Shown: positions 36,701-49,396 of the stretch, in pieces
Numbering within the stretch: position 1 is the stretch's first letter
Layout: every line of letters starts with the position of its first letter
From: Piper betle
Lineage: Eukaryota > Streptophyta > Magnoliopsida > Piperales > Piperaceae
Direction of reading: 5' to 3'
NCBI GenBank assembly: GCA_033002965.1
Contig: JAURVB010014844.1
Coordinates: forward strand, 1-64,000
Length of the DNA: 64,000 bases
Translations under genes and position numbers: made by a program
Notes under the pieces: generated by a model
The model's database searches: none
Told to the model about the DNA's origin: nothing
What the model saw: only the letters and a program-made list of their open reading frames with translations

Positions 36701-38220
36701 AACACAGATGATTGTTCTACAAATAAGCATGTCACATGAATCAGTCATTGTCGGTGGATATATAATTATTATTATAGAACAACGGGCATAAAAGAAAGGC
36801 TTAAGGCGGCTATTTGTGTTTGCAGATCAACACTGTCGTCCTTTTCAATATGGTCAGCTAGAAGTTGACCGTGATCGTAGCTATCTGGGGAGTGCCTAAC
36901 TATTTTTTGCCCCATATAAAGTAGGATATTTTATGATTATGAGAAATTGTATAAGAGAAATACTAATTGTAAAGCTGTAATTTAGAAAAAGTTCAGCTGC
37001 TGAAGACAGCTACCACGTGTAAGGTTAATTAGACTTTAGAAAAGTAAAGTGTTCCAGATCTCGTTCCTTATGCACGCATTTAAACCTAACGATGCACTTT
37101 CATGATAGCAAGTTCTCCGTACAATTCTTAGGCTCACGAGAAGAAAAATAAAGAAGGGAATGGTACTTGGCATGGGTTATAAATGTACTTACGCCTGCTT
37201 TTGCATGGTTGAAATCTGTTTGATAATACAATCACAGAATTTGTCTATCAATTCATAGCAGGTTGCTCGATCCATTTCGACCATCAATCCTTCAATCTGA
37301 AGCACCACCAGAATAGAAGCATATTTGGATCATACCATCAGTCAGATTAATTTTGAGCTCAAATAATAAAATTAAAGGGACAAAACGAAAACATGAAGGA
37401 AACTCAACTACCAAAGGTGATGACCACAATAAACTTTTGCCTGCAAACCAATTTTACATACTCTGCCCACAATGCTTGAAAATCTAGAAAGATTCAAATT
37501 TTTATATTCCATTGCATAAACTCCTTGTCAGTGATTTACACCAAAAACAGTTTAAATGCAGATGCAAACCACCCATTCTCTAAAGAACCTTGAGATTGCA
37601 GTTCAATGAAGAAAAATCTCTCAAAACCTCTCCAATGCGGTTTAGATATTGGCAGATAAAATCGAAACAGAGAAACAACAATTGCAGAAAAAAACGAGCA
37701 TGGCACAAACTAAAATCGTATCGATGAATATGTTCAATAGTACAACACAAGTAAGAACATAACAGATGTTCCCAAATATTAAAGCATAGTACTGTGTTAT
37801 ATTCGAGATCATCAACAAACAATATTTCGCTGTCAGACAACAACAACAACAATGGCGATGAACAGAGGCGAGATCCCCGGATCGGCATCCAACAATGCAA
37901 CCTCAACAACAAGAACGAGCGAAAAAAACGGGAAGGGAGCACAAAAAGCTACCCGATCGTAGGCGTTCTTGTCGCGGCCAGCTTGGAGGAGCTCGGCAAT
38001 GTCCTTCTTGAGGAAGCGGAGGATGGCCTTCTTCTTCCTCTTCACCGTGTCTAGCCGGCCCCTGAGCTTCAACACCGACGATTTGCTACCACCACCACCA
38101 TCACCACAACCACAAACCCCCATCAAAAACCAAAACCTCAACAACAAAAGAACAGAAAGAAGCAATGGCCGATCCTTACCATTTCCCGGCGAACCCCCGG
38201 CCAAGCAGGGAGTCGAACAT
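33740..38220 (-). CDS. IST1-like protein (ESCRT-III-associated); frame break in exon 6
   Basis: IST1 proteins bind ESCRT-III (CHMP1) and Vps4 at endosomes and act in multivesicular-body sorting. Seven exons, all GT-AG: 38220-38180 (MFDSLLGRGFAGK), 38085-37953 (LRGRLDTVKRKKKAILRF, DIAELLQ), 37296-37193 (EMDRATCYELIDKFC), 36468-36324 (CPDEAKEAVSSLMYAAAR, FSEKYG), 36243-36103 (IASKPPSMDQKLQIMQDV), 35739-35517 and 34762-33740. The IST1 domain spans residues ~14-180; the long basic, disordered tail ends in HPKLPDYDDLAARFAALKA, a plant IST1-like signature. Exon 6 is 223 bases, one more than a whole number of codons. As written, the frame ends at a TGA about 60 codons into exon 6. Removing one base in an A-rich or C5 stretch (about 35665-35680) restores PRGRDALPTMPNHSLRKEI and the in-phase join to exon 7 (about 602 residues in all). 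This may be an assembly error or a recent null allele. A TATA-like element lies at ~38333. Confidence 0.85.
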
Positions 38221-38330
38221 TGCCCTCTTCGCTAGTGTCAGTACTCTCGCCGGCGGTGGAGGGCGAGGGCGGCGGCGGAGGTGGTGGTGGTGGTGGAGCA
38301 CGTCGCCGATAAAAAAGGCGGGTCCGCGAA

Positions 38331-38340
38331 AATATAGCGT
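38331..38340 (-). promoter_or_regulatory. TATA-like element of the IST1-like gene
   Basis: The minus strand reads ACGCTATATT about 115 bp upstream of the ATG at 38220, between a GC-rich leader and an AT-rich upstream region. Confidence 0.4.
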
Positions 38341-38439
38341 GCGAGTGAGAGAGAGGAGATGCGGGGGTAGTTATGGTGGGCCCCGGCCCCACTCGGCCGG
38401 CACTTGCCGTTTGTCCCGTTTCTAACTTAGCTGTCTCTT

Positions 38440-41400
38440 TCCGCGTAGTTTTTCCTAATTATTGTTGTGATTATTATATGTTTATTCCGATTAAACTGGA
38501 TTTAGCTTGATCTTAAATGTTGATAAAATTTAGAATTTAGATTTGATTTCAAGGAAACGCAGATAATTATGCCCAGCTTGATTCGACTTGGCAAAATATT
38601 TTTTTCTAGAGTTCGGCTCGAATTGAATTGAATTTATGTAACTTTGGAGCTCTATCTATTTATTTGGATTGAGAAAAAGTTTGATCTTTCGTATAAAAAA
38701 TTAAATTTCAAGCACATAGATATGGATAGTATTTTCTTTGTGAAGTATGTATGATTCACATTTAGAGTACTACCATTTCAATTGAGAATTTAATGTTTTC
38801 ATATATGGTTACATTCTTAGGGTCGATTCTATAATAAAATTTTTCGCCTTAAACCCTCTTTTATGAGGTGTATTCTCACCCTCGAAAACACTCAACCTTT
38901 CATAAGTTACACAATAAATGATAAACTCTCAAAAGTAACTTTCAAATACTATTCCTAGTACTCGGTCACTCTTATAATCTAAAAGCTAACCAATCAACAA
39001 AACTAGCAAATCCTCTAAATTTATTTCCTCGTTCAAGTTTCAACACCCGATACTACAAACAACGACAATCACCCCCTACCGATATCCAATTACTAGTACT
39101 ATCAGTAACAAATTCTCAATAACGATAACCAATGATCAACTCTACCAATCACTACTTTTTACTCATACTCGATTCCTTTATAACCTTTGCACCTGAGTAC
39201 CATAATACTCTTGGTTAGGATATAAGCACCCGAATAGAAACTTCATTGGTTATGAAATCTCGTATAATTGTTTGCATCTTGTTCGATCATCTGTGCTCAA
39301 TCACACAAGCACATTTGATACAATATTTTCGGTTATCAATACTCTTAACTGATAAGTTATCCCAAGAACCAAGTAGCCACCTTCCTAGGCACTACTTGAT
39401 CTTTGCCAAAGATAAATTCTAGTGCTCGTTTGTGCCTGCCTCTGCCCTTGCTCATCCTGCTGATCCTGGTAACTAGTCTTATTAACTAGTCACTTTGCAA
39501 ACTTTGACTATAATCCGGTACTAAAGTTCCTTATTTAATCGTGGCAAACAATAAGCAAATACGTAGATCTATGAGAACTACTCCTAACCTTATATTAACA
39601 CACAATAATACAAGGAATATAAGCACTCAAATCCTCTCAAGCACTCGCTCGACCTTGTAAATAGCCCCACTATGTCTTGCCCCAATGCTACTTATTCACA
39701 AAGGGACTCACCCAGATTACCCCTTTAACAATCAATCCTTATAACTACACACCCCCAGTCGAACTCCCCAATAAGAACAATTAATACATGAATTTAATTT
39801 AATCAAATATTAATCAAAATCAATAAATAATGCGTGTATAAGAGTACCTTCATCAAGCCCCGAAGATTCCTCACAGTTTGAAGTTTCAATCCCTACACGA
39901 AGAGATCGATCATGACAACTTCCTCATTCTTCTTCTTTCTTGATTTAGCCCTCTTCTTTTACAATGAAGACGTTGAAAACTCTCCTAAGTCCTCTCAAAG
40001 ATGTCCAGGGATTGATCAACTCTTTCATGATACTTTTATATGTCCAACGATCTAGTCTATTTATAATAACAGATTTCTACTTTGTTGCAAACTCAACTTT
40101 GCCAATAGGAAAGAGTCCACGCATTATCTAACTCTTTCTAATGTCCTCTCAAAGTCTAACTTGACCTGAAACACGTCTCTCATGTTGTTCCACACGTTCC
40201 TAGTTGAATTCCATGGTAGTGGAAAAACCCCCTAGGCAAAAGTACCTCAAACTCCAACATTAGACTCCCAATGGGATTAGGTTTTGATCCCGACTCCACC
40301 AAGACTCCCTTTAGGCTTCTTCTCATAGTGAACCTCAAAGTCCTAGTCCAACACTTCTTCAAGTCGTTCAAGAGCTCCTCCGTGAAATCTAGATGAAGTC
40401 CAAGTCCACCAAGAACTCTCACTGTCACCTGCTAGTTGACGCACAACCATTACCGGTAATCCTACTTGTACTAGGATTCCTAATGCAATTAGGAAACCTT
40501 GACCAAATTTTGGAACTTCAATTTTCAGCTCTCAATCACCGCCTAGCACTCGTCTAGTACTCTCGATAATGCTCGATCACTCCTCTCGGTACTCCAGAGT
40601 CCAATTCTTGGCATGCTTGGTAACCAGCCCTTAGCACTGCTGACAATTCTATGCTGCTACTGGTATCCACTTCTTGGCATGATCTATCACCACTCTTAGG
40701 CATGCTTGGTAACTCCAACCAACAATACTTGATCTTGATCAACACTTGTACCCCGTACTCAGCATCTTGAGGTTAATTTTGAAGCCAATGAACACATCTT
40801 GTTCAGTATACTCTAGCCAATGCTCGATACACACTCCTTGTAACTTGATGAGCTGTTGTAGGTTGCCAAATACTATCCCTCACTATGCTCACATCTAGAA
40901 TCTCGGTAATGCTTGATTTCACTCCTTAGAACCCAATAACACTCCTAGGTGTTTCAACAACCTCAGAGCATCCATGCTTGGTTATCACTGCAACGATGAC
41001 ATGCGATCACAAGTTGTAAGTTGTTTTCACAACTATGATAACAGTGACTACTCTTCCATGGACTGAGTATACCTAAGAACAACATACAAACCCTAAGTAT
41101 TTGGGCTGCCCATGAATCAAGGCCATAACATCCTCCCCCACTAATGAGAACCGATGTCCTTATTGGAAGGACAGTTTGTCCCTGTGCTTCTAAAGTCGAA
41201 CTTGATTCTCCACCATAGTATGTCCTCCATCCAGACTCCTCATCTTATACAAGAAGATTCAACTCCTCGACCTCCACTAGGAATATACAATTCAACCACA
41301 CATCTGCTCTATGTACCATAAATCCGTAGCTAAGTAGTACTAGCTCCTCCATTACATTAACTTTGATCTGGCATGCAACAAACCTCACATGCACTCTTAC

Positions 41401-42950
41401 ACATTCCCATCGACTATGTGCTCCAGCCACCAAGTTCTGTATACTCCTTATCAAACTTGAACAAACAACTCCTTATGGTCCCAATGGTTTCTCCGTCCTT
41501 CTTTTAATAAGTACTCACCTCATCTAGTGGCTGTCTAACTAGATAGTGGTGATAGAGAGGTTTGATTTGCCTCCCTGCAAGCCAAACAAAGTGGTAAGTG
41601 AATCCCAAACTCAGGATTCGACACTACTCCATCAACCGATATCTAGAAGCGTCTAACTCCCCTCTGAAGAATCAAATATTTAGTAGTTCTGGGCGAACAT
41701 GGTTGTAGATCCTCGATAAACACTACAAACTACAAGAATCTGTCCACTACACTCTCCATAATGAACATCTCTAACTCAAGAAAAAAGTTGATCTTTCATC
41801 GGCGCCTCATCTCCGTCTGTAGGTACTCTAGATATAATGAGTCTCCATGTGCCTCATTATCATATAGTATTGTCAACCAATGATATGAGTGAGTTTTTGG
41901 TCCTTCCATCTAACTCCATGAACATACTCTCCACCGAATATCCCATGTCATCTGCATGGGTTGCTGCATTTCATCGCTGACAAGGGTATAGAGCCTCCCC
42001 TTGCTCCTTTGCAGCAACTCTCTCATGTAATCCCGTAAATACTCCCCAAAGTAGCTGACCAACTCCAAGAAGTTTCATACTCAGATCACTGTGTTAAATT
42101 CAAGCAAATCCACCCCTAGCTGGAATTTAGTCTTCCCTACATGAACCTTGCCAACTTTCTGCCCTATGAACTCTACTACTCCAAATGACCCTTAATCGGA
42201 TTCCGTAGCTCAAAAGGTCCTCTAGGTATCCATTCTGACACCCGGATTGGGGCCTTGGTAATTTCCACTAAGCTACTGTAGCCTTCACCTAACTGCATGG
42301 AAGATATATACCCGACTAGGGTTTCTGGCCTCCCGCTAAAAATTAGCCCTAACTGGTCGCTCGGGTCCCTAGGAAGCTCCTCCTCCACGCATACCATATT
42401 TGCAAGATGAGTAGAACCCTTCTCCTCACTGTCCACGACCAGCTACAACACTGCTAGCTACCTCTCATTAGTCTTTGGATCTCCTACTTTGGTAGGTTTG
42501 CTATATCCCTATACAAAACAACCATTGCCCCGATACATAACTATTACTCCTCTTAAGTGTGGAAACACTCCTCTTTAAGCCGACACAAAGAAATTGTTGT
42601 CAATAATTACCTCAAAGTCATTAATTTCCATGATCATAAAGTTAGCTCGGCCATTGAACACCCCCAAGCAAATTTGGACTCTTTTTACTAAACCTTGAAT
42701 TTGCTTTACCGATAAATTCATAGCCTTGATCATGCTGGTACTAATCCTCGATTTTAGCCCTCATTGATCTTACATTTTAGTAGAAACAAAACTATAAGTT
42801 GCCCCTGTGTCCACTAACACTAAAACTTCTCTTCCATTCAAAGTCACCGAAACATACATTAACTTTAATCCTAATTTTTATCGCAAACAGCACATCATCT
42901 GCCGTATATAGCGCGGCTAATTCTAAACTTTGCTTAGTACACATAAACAA
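38440..42950 (-). mobile_element. Degenerate Ty3/gypsy-type LTR retrotransposon
   Basis: On the minus strand a retropepsin segment is readable at about 42780-42870: VSVTLNGREVLVLVDTGAT, with the catalytic DTGAT, then Y-S-F-V. Downstream, stop-interrupted family-like protein continues (QGLVKRVQICLGVFNGRANF at about 42660-42720; NDFEVIIDNNFFVSA just after), and 42436-42176 is open (SGRPETLVGYISSMQLGEGY, WIPRGPFELRNP). No reverse transcriptase or integrase is recognisable further left. That region carries LTR-like features on the minus strand (TATAAATAG near 40060, TATAAAAG near 40040). I could not find paired LTRs or a target-site duplication, so the boundaries are approximate and the left part (38440-39800) is uncertain. 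Confidence 0.6.
40031..40065 (-). promoter_or_regulatory. TATA-like boxes of a probable LTR promoter
   Basis: The minus strand carries TATAAATAG and, ~20 bases on, TATAAAAG, followed by AG/GA-rich leader-like sequence. Position and direction fit the U3/R boundary of an LTR belonging to the degenerate retrotransposon. Confidence 0.3.
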
Positions 42951-45441
42951 ATAAAATGAGATGAAAAAGCGGGGAGGAAAGCGAAGGCAATCTTAACGAT
43001 GAACAGCGCAGCAGCGGTGACGGTGACATAGGTGGTGTCACGCACGAAGTTGTGAGTTGCCGGCCGGGATGTGGGCGTGATTGCGTGGTCTTGACGCAGC
43101 TTGCATTATTCGCCCACTCTTATTTGCTTGGCTCATCGTCGGATAATGGACCTTTTCTGAGCTACATTCTGTTTTGGTGCACAAATTAAGACATTCGATT
43201 ACTGGTCGAGCCAGGTCCATTTGTTTTGAGTCATGGCTTTGTTTGATGATGAAATTACATTTATGCCGCTACCAAGTAATTAGAGCGTTCGACGAATCGA
43301 ATTTAGAACTATTTTGCCAAATGTTCAGATTGGTTTGAGCCATTTTTTAGTCGAAGTTCATGAGATTATATCTAGTCTAGGCGATTAAAATTTGAGCTTT
43401 GTCGATGTTGGAACGGTGATGTCAAAGCATTCATGAGAAAGCGTGAAAGGTCTACCCATCGGCGCACTCAATTTGGAGGCGTGAGACCCTTACCTTTCTT
43501 GCACAAGAGTCAGGTGACTCGGTGCTTGGCCTAAAACAGGGATTCTGATATATAATACGCGTAGGATGTCATTAACAATAGCTTTCATGTATTGCTTCTT
43601 ATCACTAAATACTAATGCCATTAACGACAGTCTAGCGAGGAAAATTTGATAGCTCTCTACTGTTGTTAAAATGTTGCTAACTTGGGTTTTTAGGTATAGA
43701 AGTGGGTGGCAATTTTTGAGCCAATTATTTGAGATTAGGGATTAAGTGTAAAGCAAACTCGCTGACTCGAATTGATGGGATAGGTCACCCAAACACAGAG
43801 GACAATCAGGAAGTGGCTAAGACATCAAACGACAACTTTTGGAGTAATTTCAATGGGTGAGAACTTTTTGGTGATAACTTTAGAGGGTGGAACTCATGTG
43901 CTAAGTTTTAGTTGGGGTAGGAGATCAGAAACGCTGCTATCTTGTCTTCTGGCAGGGCAAAGTTGCAGGTATGGCATGCACCAATGCTAATATTCTGCCT
44001 TACTGTTTTCATGTTACTGCCAACCACTTCCCCAACACTGAGCTAGCCCTTTCTGTATGGTTAAGTGAACCCAAAAGTGGCAGGTTAGAGATCTGGTCAA
44101 GTGTTGTACGTTCCTTATCTTGAAGTTTGAGGTAGCTAGAGAAGTGGATGGGAACATACTTAAAAATTTTAATTATTTTTAAATACCCATTGATCCTAGT
44201 CGATATATGGCCTCCGTATTACTTTAATCTGCACATGTAAAACCTGTTTTTTTTAAAAAATTATAGTATATAAACAAGTATTTAATTAAATATTAATGAA
44301 AACAAATGTTTTTGATGTCTTATAAAATATATCATTTATAATTTTAAAATACAATTAAACCTGATTCGACCTAACTAAACTGAACCAAATATATACCACT
44401 ATAAATATGGCATAATAACTTTGATGAGCACAACCTGTTTTCCATTGTTTGATCCCCATGATAATTCTAAATAATCTGCTTCTTCATGGATGAGATATAT
44501 AGATCATCATCCTCAACTGGGACTCACAAATAGCCCATCACTGTTGTATATTAAGGGGTGCCAAGTGTAGCTCGGATTTAGCAGCCCATTTCTACTGGGT
44601 GTTAGCTTCTTGGATACAAGACAGGCACGCCGAGGAACAAGGTGAAGGGGTCCAACAGTTGCATGGGCAGACTGGTTCACAAATTGAAGCCCTATTAGCA
44701 AAAATGGAGTTGGTAGGGTTGGGCAAAATGTTGTAAAACCGGTGTAAATCGGACAACATCGGCCTGTTGCTCCATATATGAAGAAGAAAAAAGTTTCAAA
44801 TGCAATTCTTTATAATTTAGACTTTATCTAAAAAAATTAATAAATCTTCTTGATGGCATGGCCAAGTTTGTCATGAGGTGGCTCAACCATATCAATCAAA
44901 TTTGGTCGCATCATAAACGAAGTAACTTTTTGAAAAAAATTAAAATATAAATGATGCTTTTAATCATTCTGTAAATAATTTTTACCTTCTTAATTATGCA
45001 TTTCAATTAAGGCGGACATGAGTCTGTTTGACCGATGCCCACCCCTTCCTAGAAGTACCTGGTCACGAACAACAAAACCATAAACGAAGTAATTTTTTTA
45101 AAAAAATTAAAATTATAAATAATACTTTTAGTCATTCTATAAATAATTTTTACCCTCTTAGTTATGCATTGCAATTTGGGCGGACACGACGAGGGGCTGT
45201 CCGAAGTCCGTTTGAGTGATGCCCAACCGTTTGCCCTTCCTACAAAACCACATTTGAGAATTTTTTATTTTTTGGTTACATTAGGAAAATGCCAAAATAG
45301 GGTGAAAGAAGGTGATAAATCCCATTTTTGAGTTCTTACATTTGTAAAATACTAAAATAGGGCAAAAAGGGTGACAAAAACGCATTTTTGGTCACCTCCA
45401 AGCGCCATCGCTAGGGCACAACGCCGAGTTCCGTTCCTCCT
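42951..45441. other. Intergenic; no gene supported
   Basis: GC-richer DNA at 42950-43250 includes an unexplained minus-strand open segment (see findings). The middle is AT-rich and featureless to me. The right end has a 167-bp tandem duplication and two short related words (AAAATAGGG) just before the ATP synthase gamma gene. Confidence 0.4.
44912..45242 (+). repeat. Tandem duplication, unit ~167 bp, two copies
   Basis: Both copies start CATAAACGAAGTAA-TTTTT and share AATAATTTTTACC, TTATGCATT and GGCGGACA before CCCTTCCTA. Copy 1 is 44912-45078, copy 2 is 45079-45242. They are clearly diverged (indels and substitutions), hence older than the duplication at 13741. Confidence 0.75.
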
Positions 45442-48400
45442 ATGGCCATGGCTGCTCTTCGTCGGGAGGGGAGACGCTTCGTCCCCCTCATTTCCTCCAA
45501 TCCCACCAGTGGCTTCCGATCCTCCATCCTCTCTCAGTAAGATCTACCTTGTCTCCCCCTTCGAAATTCTATATTTTCCTTCTGCTTTCTGTTCTATGAA
45601 CATTGGATCAGATACTGTGTTTCTATTGATCAACTCGAAAATAGATTGTTTTGGGTGAAAAATTGGGTTGTGGGTGTTGTAAAGGTGGCATTTTTGTGGT
45701 TGTTGGATGGATTATGTAGGATGTTAGTGTGGGTTTCTCTCATTGGTTAGATGAACTCTTGTAATGGATACATGGTGCACATTATACATTTGTTGAAAAT
45801 TTTTTTGGCATAGTTTTTGGTCATTGCCCAGGTTGGGAAATTAATATGATGACGAACATCTACACTTTGCCCTATTTTGAAAGCTATGCATGTTTGAATT
45901 TTTATAAACTTGTGTCTTGTTGCACGTACTGTTTTTATATTAGTATCCATGTGTTATGGTAAGACATGTGGGTTGAAGTGGAAGATAGGGAGTAGTGGAT
46001 GATTAGGTGTGGAGAATAAATTAGGAGGATTTGAGGAAGATTAAAAGGAATAGTAGAGAATATGGACCATACATACGTTGAAAGAACAGATTAATGATGA
46101 AGAAGAACTAGGGGACAGAGCAAGAGAGAAAGAGTTAGAGCTGGGGATTAAAGAGTTTGCGACGGGATTGGCCCAAAAGAACATGGATGGAGACGATAAG
46201 AAAGGACGTGAAAAAATTGGAAATGAGCATTGATATAGTCTATATGACAGGATGAAGTGGAAGTAAAGGATTAGTGACCCCAACCGCAAGTTTTACATGA
46301 AGGTTGTTTTAGCATAACAGATTAATGTAGTAATCCACTGATCTTCCAATTTAATTCAACAGTTCCTTTCACAAATCACCTTTAAGTTACTGTTCTAAGT
46401 ATGCATAGCAAGCAAAAAATGGGACATAATTAGTCCACATCTTGATTTTATGGCTCAATAGCCTGTGCTTATGTTAGTAACCTACCGAATGAAATATTCC
46501 AAAAGCCAATTTTGACCATCTCTTTACCTTCTATTTATCATTATTTAAACCAGGTGATCTACTTTGAGAACCTTACACAGTTTTAGAACTTTTTTTCTCT
46601 TAGAATTAATGTACGAAATAATATCCTTTTTCTATAATTTTTTGGTATGGAAAGTCTACATCAATTACAAGCTATAATTGCTCTTTGATGCACAGAGAGA
46701 TGGTCCCTTTGGGTGCTCGGTCTATTTCTACCCAAGTTGGTAAAACTCTATTCCTGCTTACTAATGTCTCTTTTTATCTTCTATTTTAATGAATGAGTTC
46801 TGACTTTTTTCTTTCTTCTATTGTTTTTCATGCAGTAAGAAACCGCATGAAAAGTGTTAAGAATATTCAAAAGATTACAAAGGCAATGAAAATGGTTGCT
46901 GCTTCCAAGCTTCGAGCAGTGCAAGTGAAAGCTGAAAACTCTCGTGGATTTTGGCAGCCTTTTACAGCCCTTCTTGGAGATGCCCCAAGTATATCTAGTT
47001 TTATTCATGTTTATTCATAGGCTGGAGAATCCGTTTTTGTGGAATATTTGTTAAGGGCATTTGGCACATTTTGTAATTTTGGCCAAACTTTTACCTTGTT
47101 GTTAGTTCTTTGTACTGTCTCCTCTATTTTGTTAATGGTTTTTGATTCTCAGTTGCCTCTACATTTTAGTTTTTGTGTGGTGTTTTTCTCCTTGGTTTTT
47201 GTTTTTCTCACATTATTCATCCCTTATCAGGTATTGATGTGAAGAAAAATGTGATTGTAACGATTTCCTCTGACAAAGGTCTTTGTGGTGGGATCAACTC
47301 AACGTCTGTTAAGATGAGCAAAGCTCTGCACAAGCTGACTTCTGGTATTGTATCCTTAAGACTATTTTTAAAGGTTTTTATTACGGTAATCTTTTTTTTT
47401 TTTGTACACTATTATGTGGATTATACAGGTCCTGAGAAGGAAACAAAATACGTTGTTCTTGGTGAGAAAGCAAAAGTTCAATTTGTGCGTGACTCTAAGA
47501 AGCACATTGAGATTTCCATAACAGAGTTGCAAAAGAACCCGCTGAATTATACTCAGGTTAATTAAATTTATTCAGTTATATGTTCATGTCTTAGATTTTA
47601 CTTAGTAATTTTACAATGTTATAAATTTTTTGTCCAGTGGCTTGAGCTGCTTTATTGTATTTTTTCAGGTTGCTGTTCTTGCTGATGATATTTTGAAGAA
47701 TGTTGAATTTGATGCTTTGAGGATTGTATTCAATAAGTTTCAATCCGTGGTTTCATTTTTGCCAACTGTATCTACAGTTCTATCTCCTGATGTGAGTATT
47801 GTACCTACAATTTGTTATATAGTCTTTTCTATTCCATGTTCCATCTGCAATTGATGTGGACTAGGTCTATTTAGGTGGTGGAGAGAGAGTCAGAATCTGG
47901 AGGAAAGCTGGGTGAATTGGACTTGTATGAAATAGAAGGGGCTGAGTCTAAGTCCGAAGTGCTTCAGAATCTTGCTGAATTCCAATTTTCTTGTGTGAGT
48001 TGTTTTTCCAATTAAAAAATGCACGTTTAATGTTTTTTTATTGTTATGATTACAGCCGTATAATTCCTTTGCTTGATATGCATATATATGAACTCTGAAC
48101 CTTTTTTGATACTTATCCGAAAAATTAGGTCAATTTATTTTTGAAGCTTATGAACATGGTTTCTGTTAAGAAAAAAATTTAACAATATGTTTTCTATAAC
48201 AGATAACTATTTGATTTAAATGGAAGTGACATCTCTCAAATGTTTGAATATAGCTTTGAAGTAAATTATTTCTCAAATATGGTCAAATTATTTTGGACAG
48301 ATGTTTTTAGCTTCTACCTTTGGATTAATGTTCGAGAAACTCTCTTTGATGCAGGTACTCTATAACGCAGTACTAGAAAATGCTTGCAGTGAGCAGGGTG

Positions 48401-48627
48401 CACGTATGTCTGCCATGGATAGCTCTAGCAGGAATGCTGGTGAAATGCTTGATCGTCTTACCCTCACGTACAACAGGTTTGTTCTTCTCAACCTTAGAAA
48501 CTCATCTTCATGTTTCCGTCCTTGAAATCCATCTCCAAATTTGGATTTATTTTACAGGACCCGTCAAGCCTCCATTACTACGGAATTGATTGAGATTATA
48601 TCCGGCGCTTCTGCTCTTACAGGCTGA
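45442..48627 (+). CDS. ATP3: ATP synthase subunit gamma, mitochondrial (F1)
   Basis: The gamma subunit is the rotating central stalk of the mitochondrial F1-ATPase; its coiled-coil ends turn inside the alpha3-beta3 ring. Nine exons, all GT-AG: 45442-45536, 46696-46739, 46836-46988, 47231-47344, 47429-47556, 47669-47791, 47875-47994, 48355-48476, 48558-48627. They sum to 969 bases, encoding 322 residues without interruption. The N-terminus [18 protein letters not shown] is a mitochondrial presequence ending near ARSISTQ. The mature N-terminal helix reads [20 protein letters not shown]. Middle: [15 protein letters not shown]-terminal helix: [19 protein letters not shown], then [20 protein letters not shown] and the end SGASALTG. 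It lacks the plastid gamma insertion, which supports the mitochondrial form. The start is chosen because the presequence resembles plant homologues. It looks functional. Confidence 0.96.
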
Positions 48628-49396
48628 GTTTGTAAAATTTGTATTTGTTGTTTTGGCTTAAGAAATTTCATTTGTGGTTTTATCCGCCTGCACTTCCTTT
48701 CCCGACTACCCAAGAATTAAATAATCTTCTCAACAATTGAGTTATGGAATGCCATTGCAAGATGCACTATTTGTTTGTCTTAAGCTTGATGCTGTTCGAA
48801 CTTGACCGATTTCGAATGCGGTACATATTTGTTTGAATCACTAAATTGTTTCTGCTTGAAATATATGCAAAATGCTACTCCTAGTTTGTCTCGGCTGGAC
48901 TAACAGGCATTTAGTGATTTTAAGTTTATGTAGTTAGAAAATAAAGAAAATAAAGGAAATATATCACAAATTAAGAACTCGGTAAAGTTATTATTAACGA
49001 TCATAATCGAATCTCCATCCACATAATTTTCTCCATCTCCCTTCACCTTTTTTTTCCACAAAAATGAAATAAAAGAGCCTTGTCTTTGCTTCTATTCTCT
49101 CCGCATGCAATGCAATGCAAACCGGGCTTTTAAAAATTAAAAAAAAAAATTTCTCTACGCTGCCATTTCGTATATTTACGGGTGAGGGACGACCCAAGAG
49201 TTTACGGTGATCACCGATCCAATCCGATCTGCTAGGAGGAGCAACTTATTTATGTGTTCTCATTTCCATTTCTTTTCCTTGTTCTTCGCATGCAGGCAAT
49301 AAGATCACCAATTATCACCCGCTCAATTCTATCACACATAAAGGGGAAACAGGTTTTCTTCCATGAAAACAACTCAACAGTGATTCAATTACCTCA
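48628..49396. other. Intergenic between convergent ATP3 and DUF247 genes
   Basis: The two genes converge, so both 3' untranslated regions lie here. I see no further coding segment. Confidence 0.5.
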
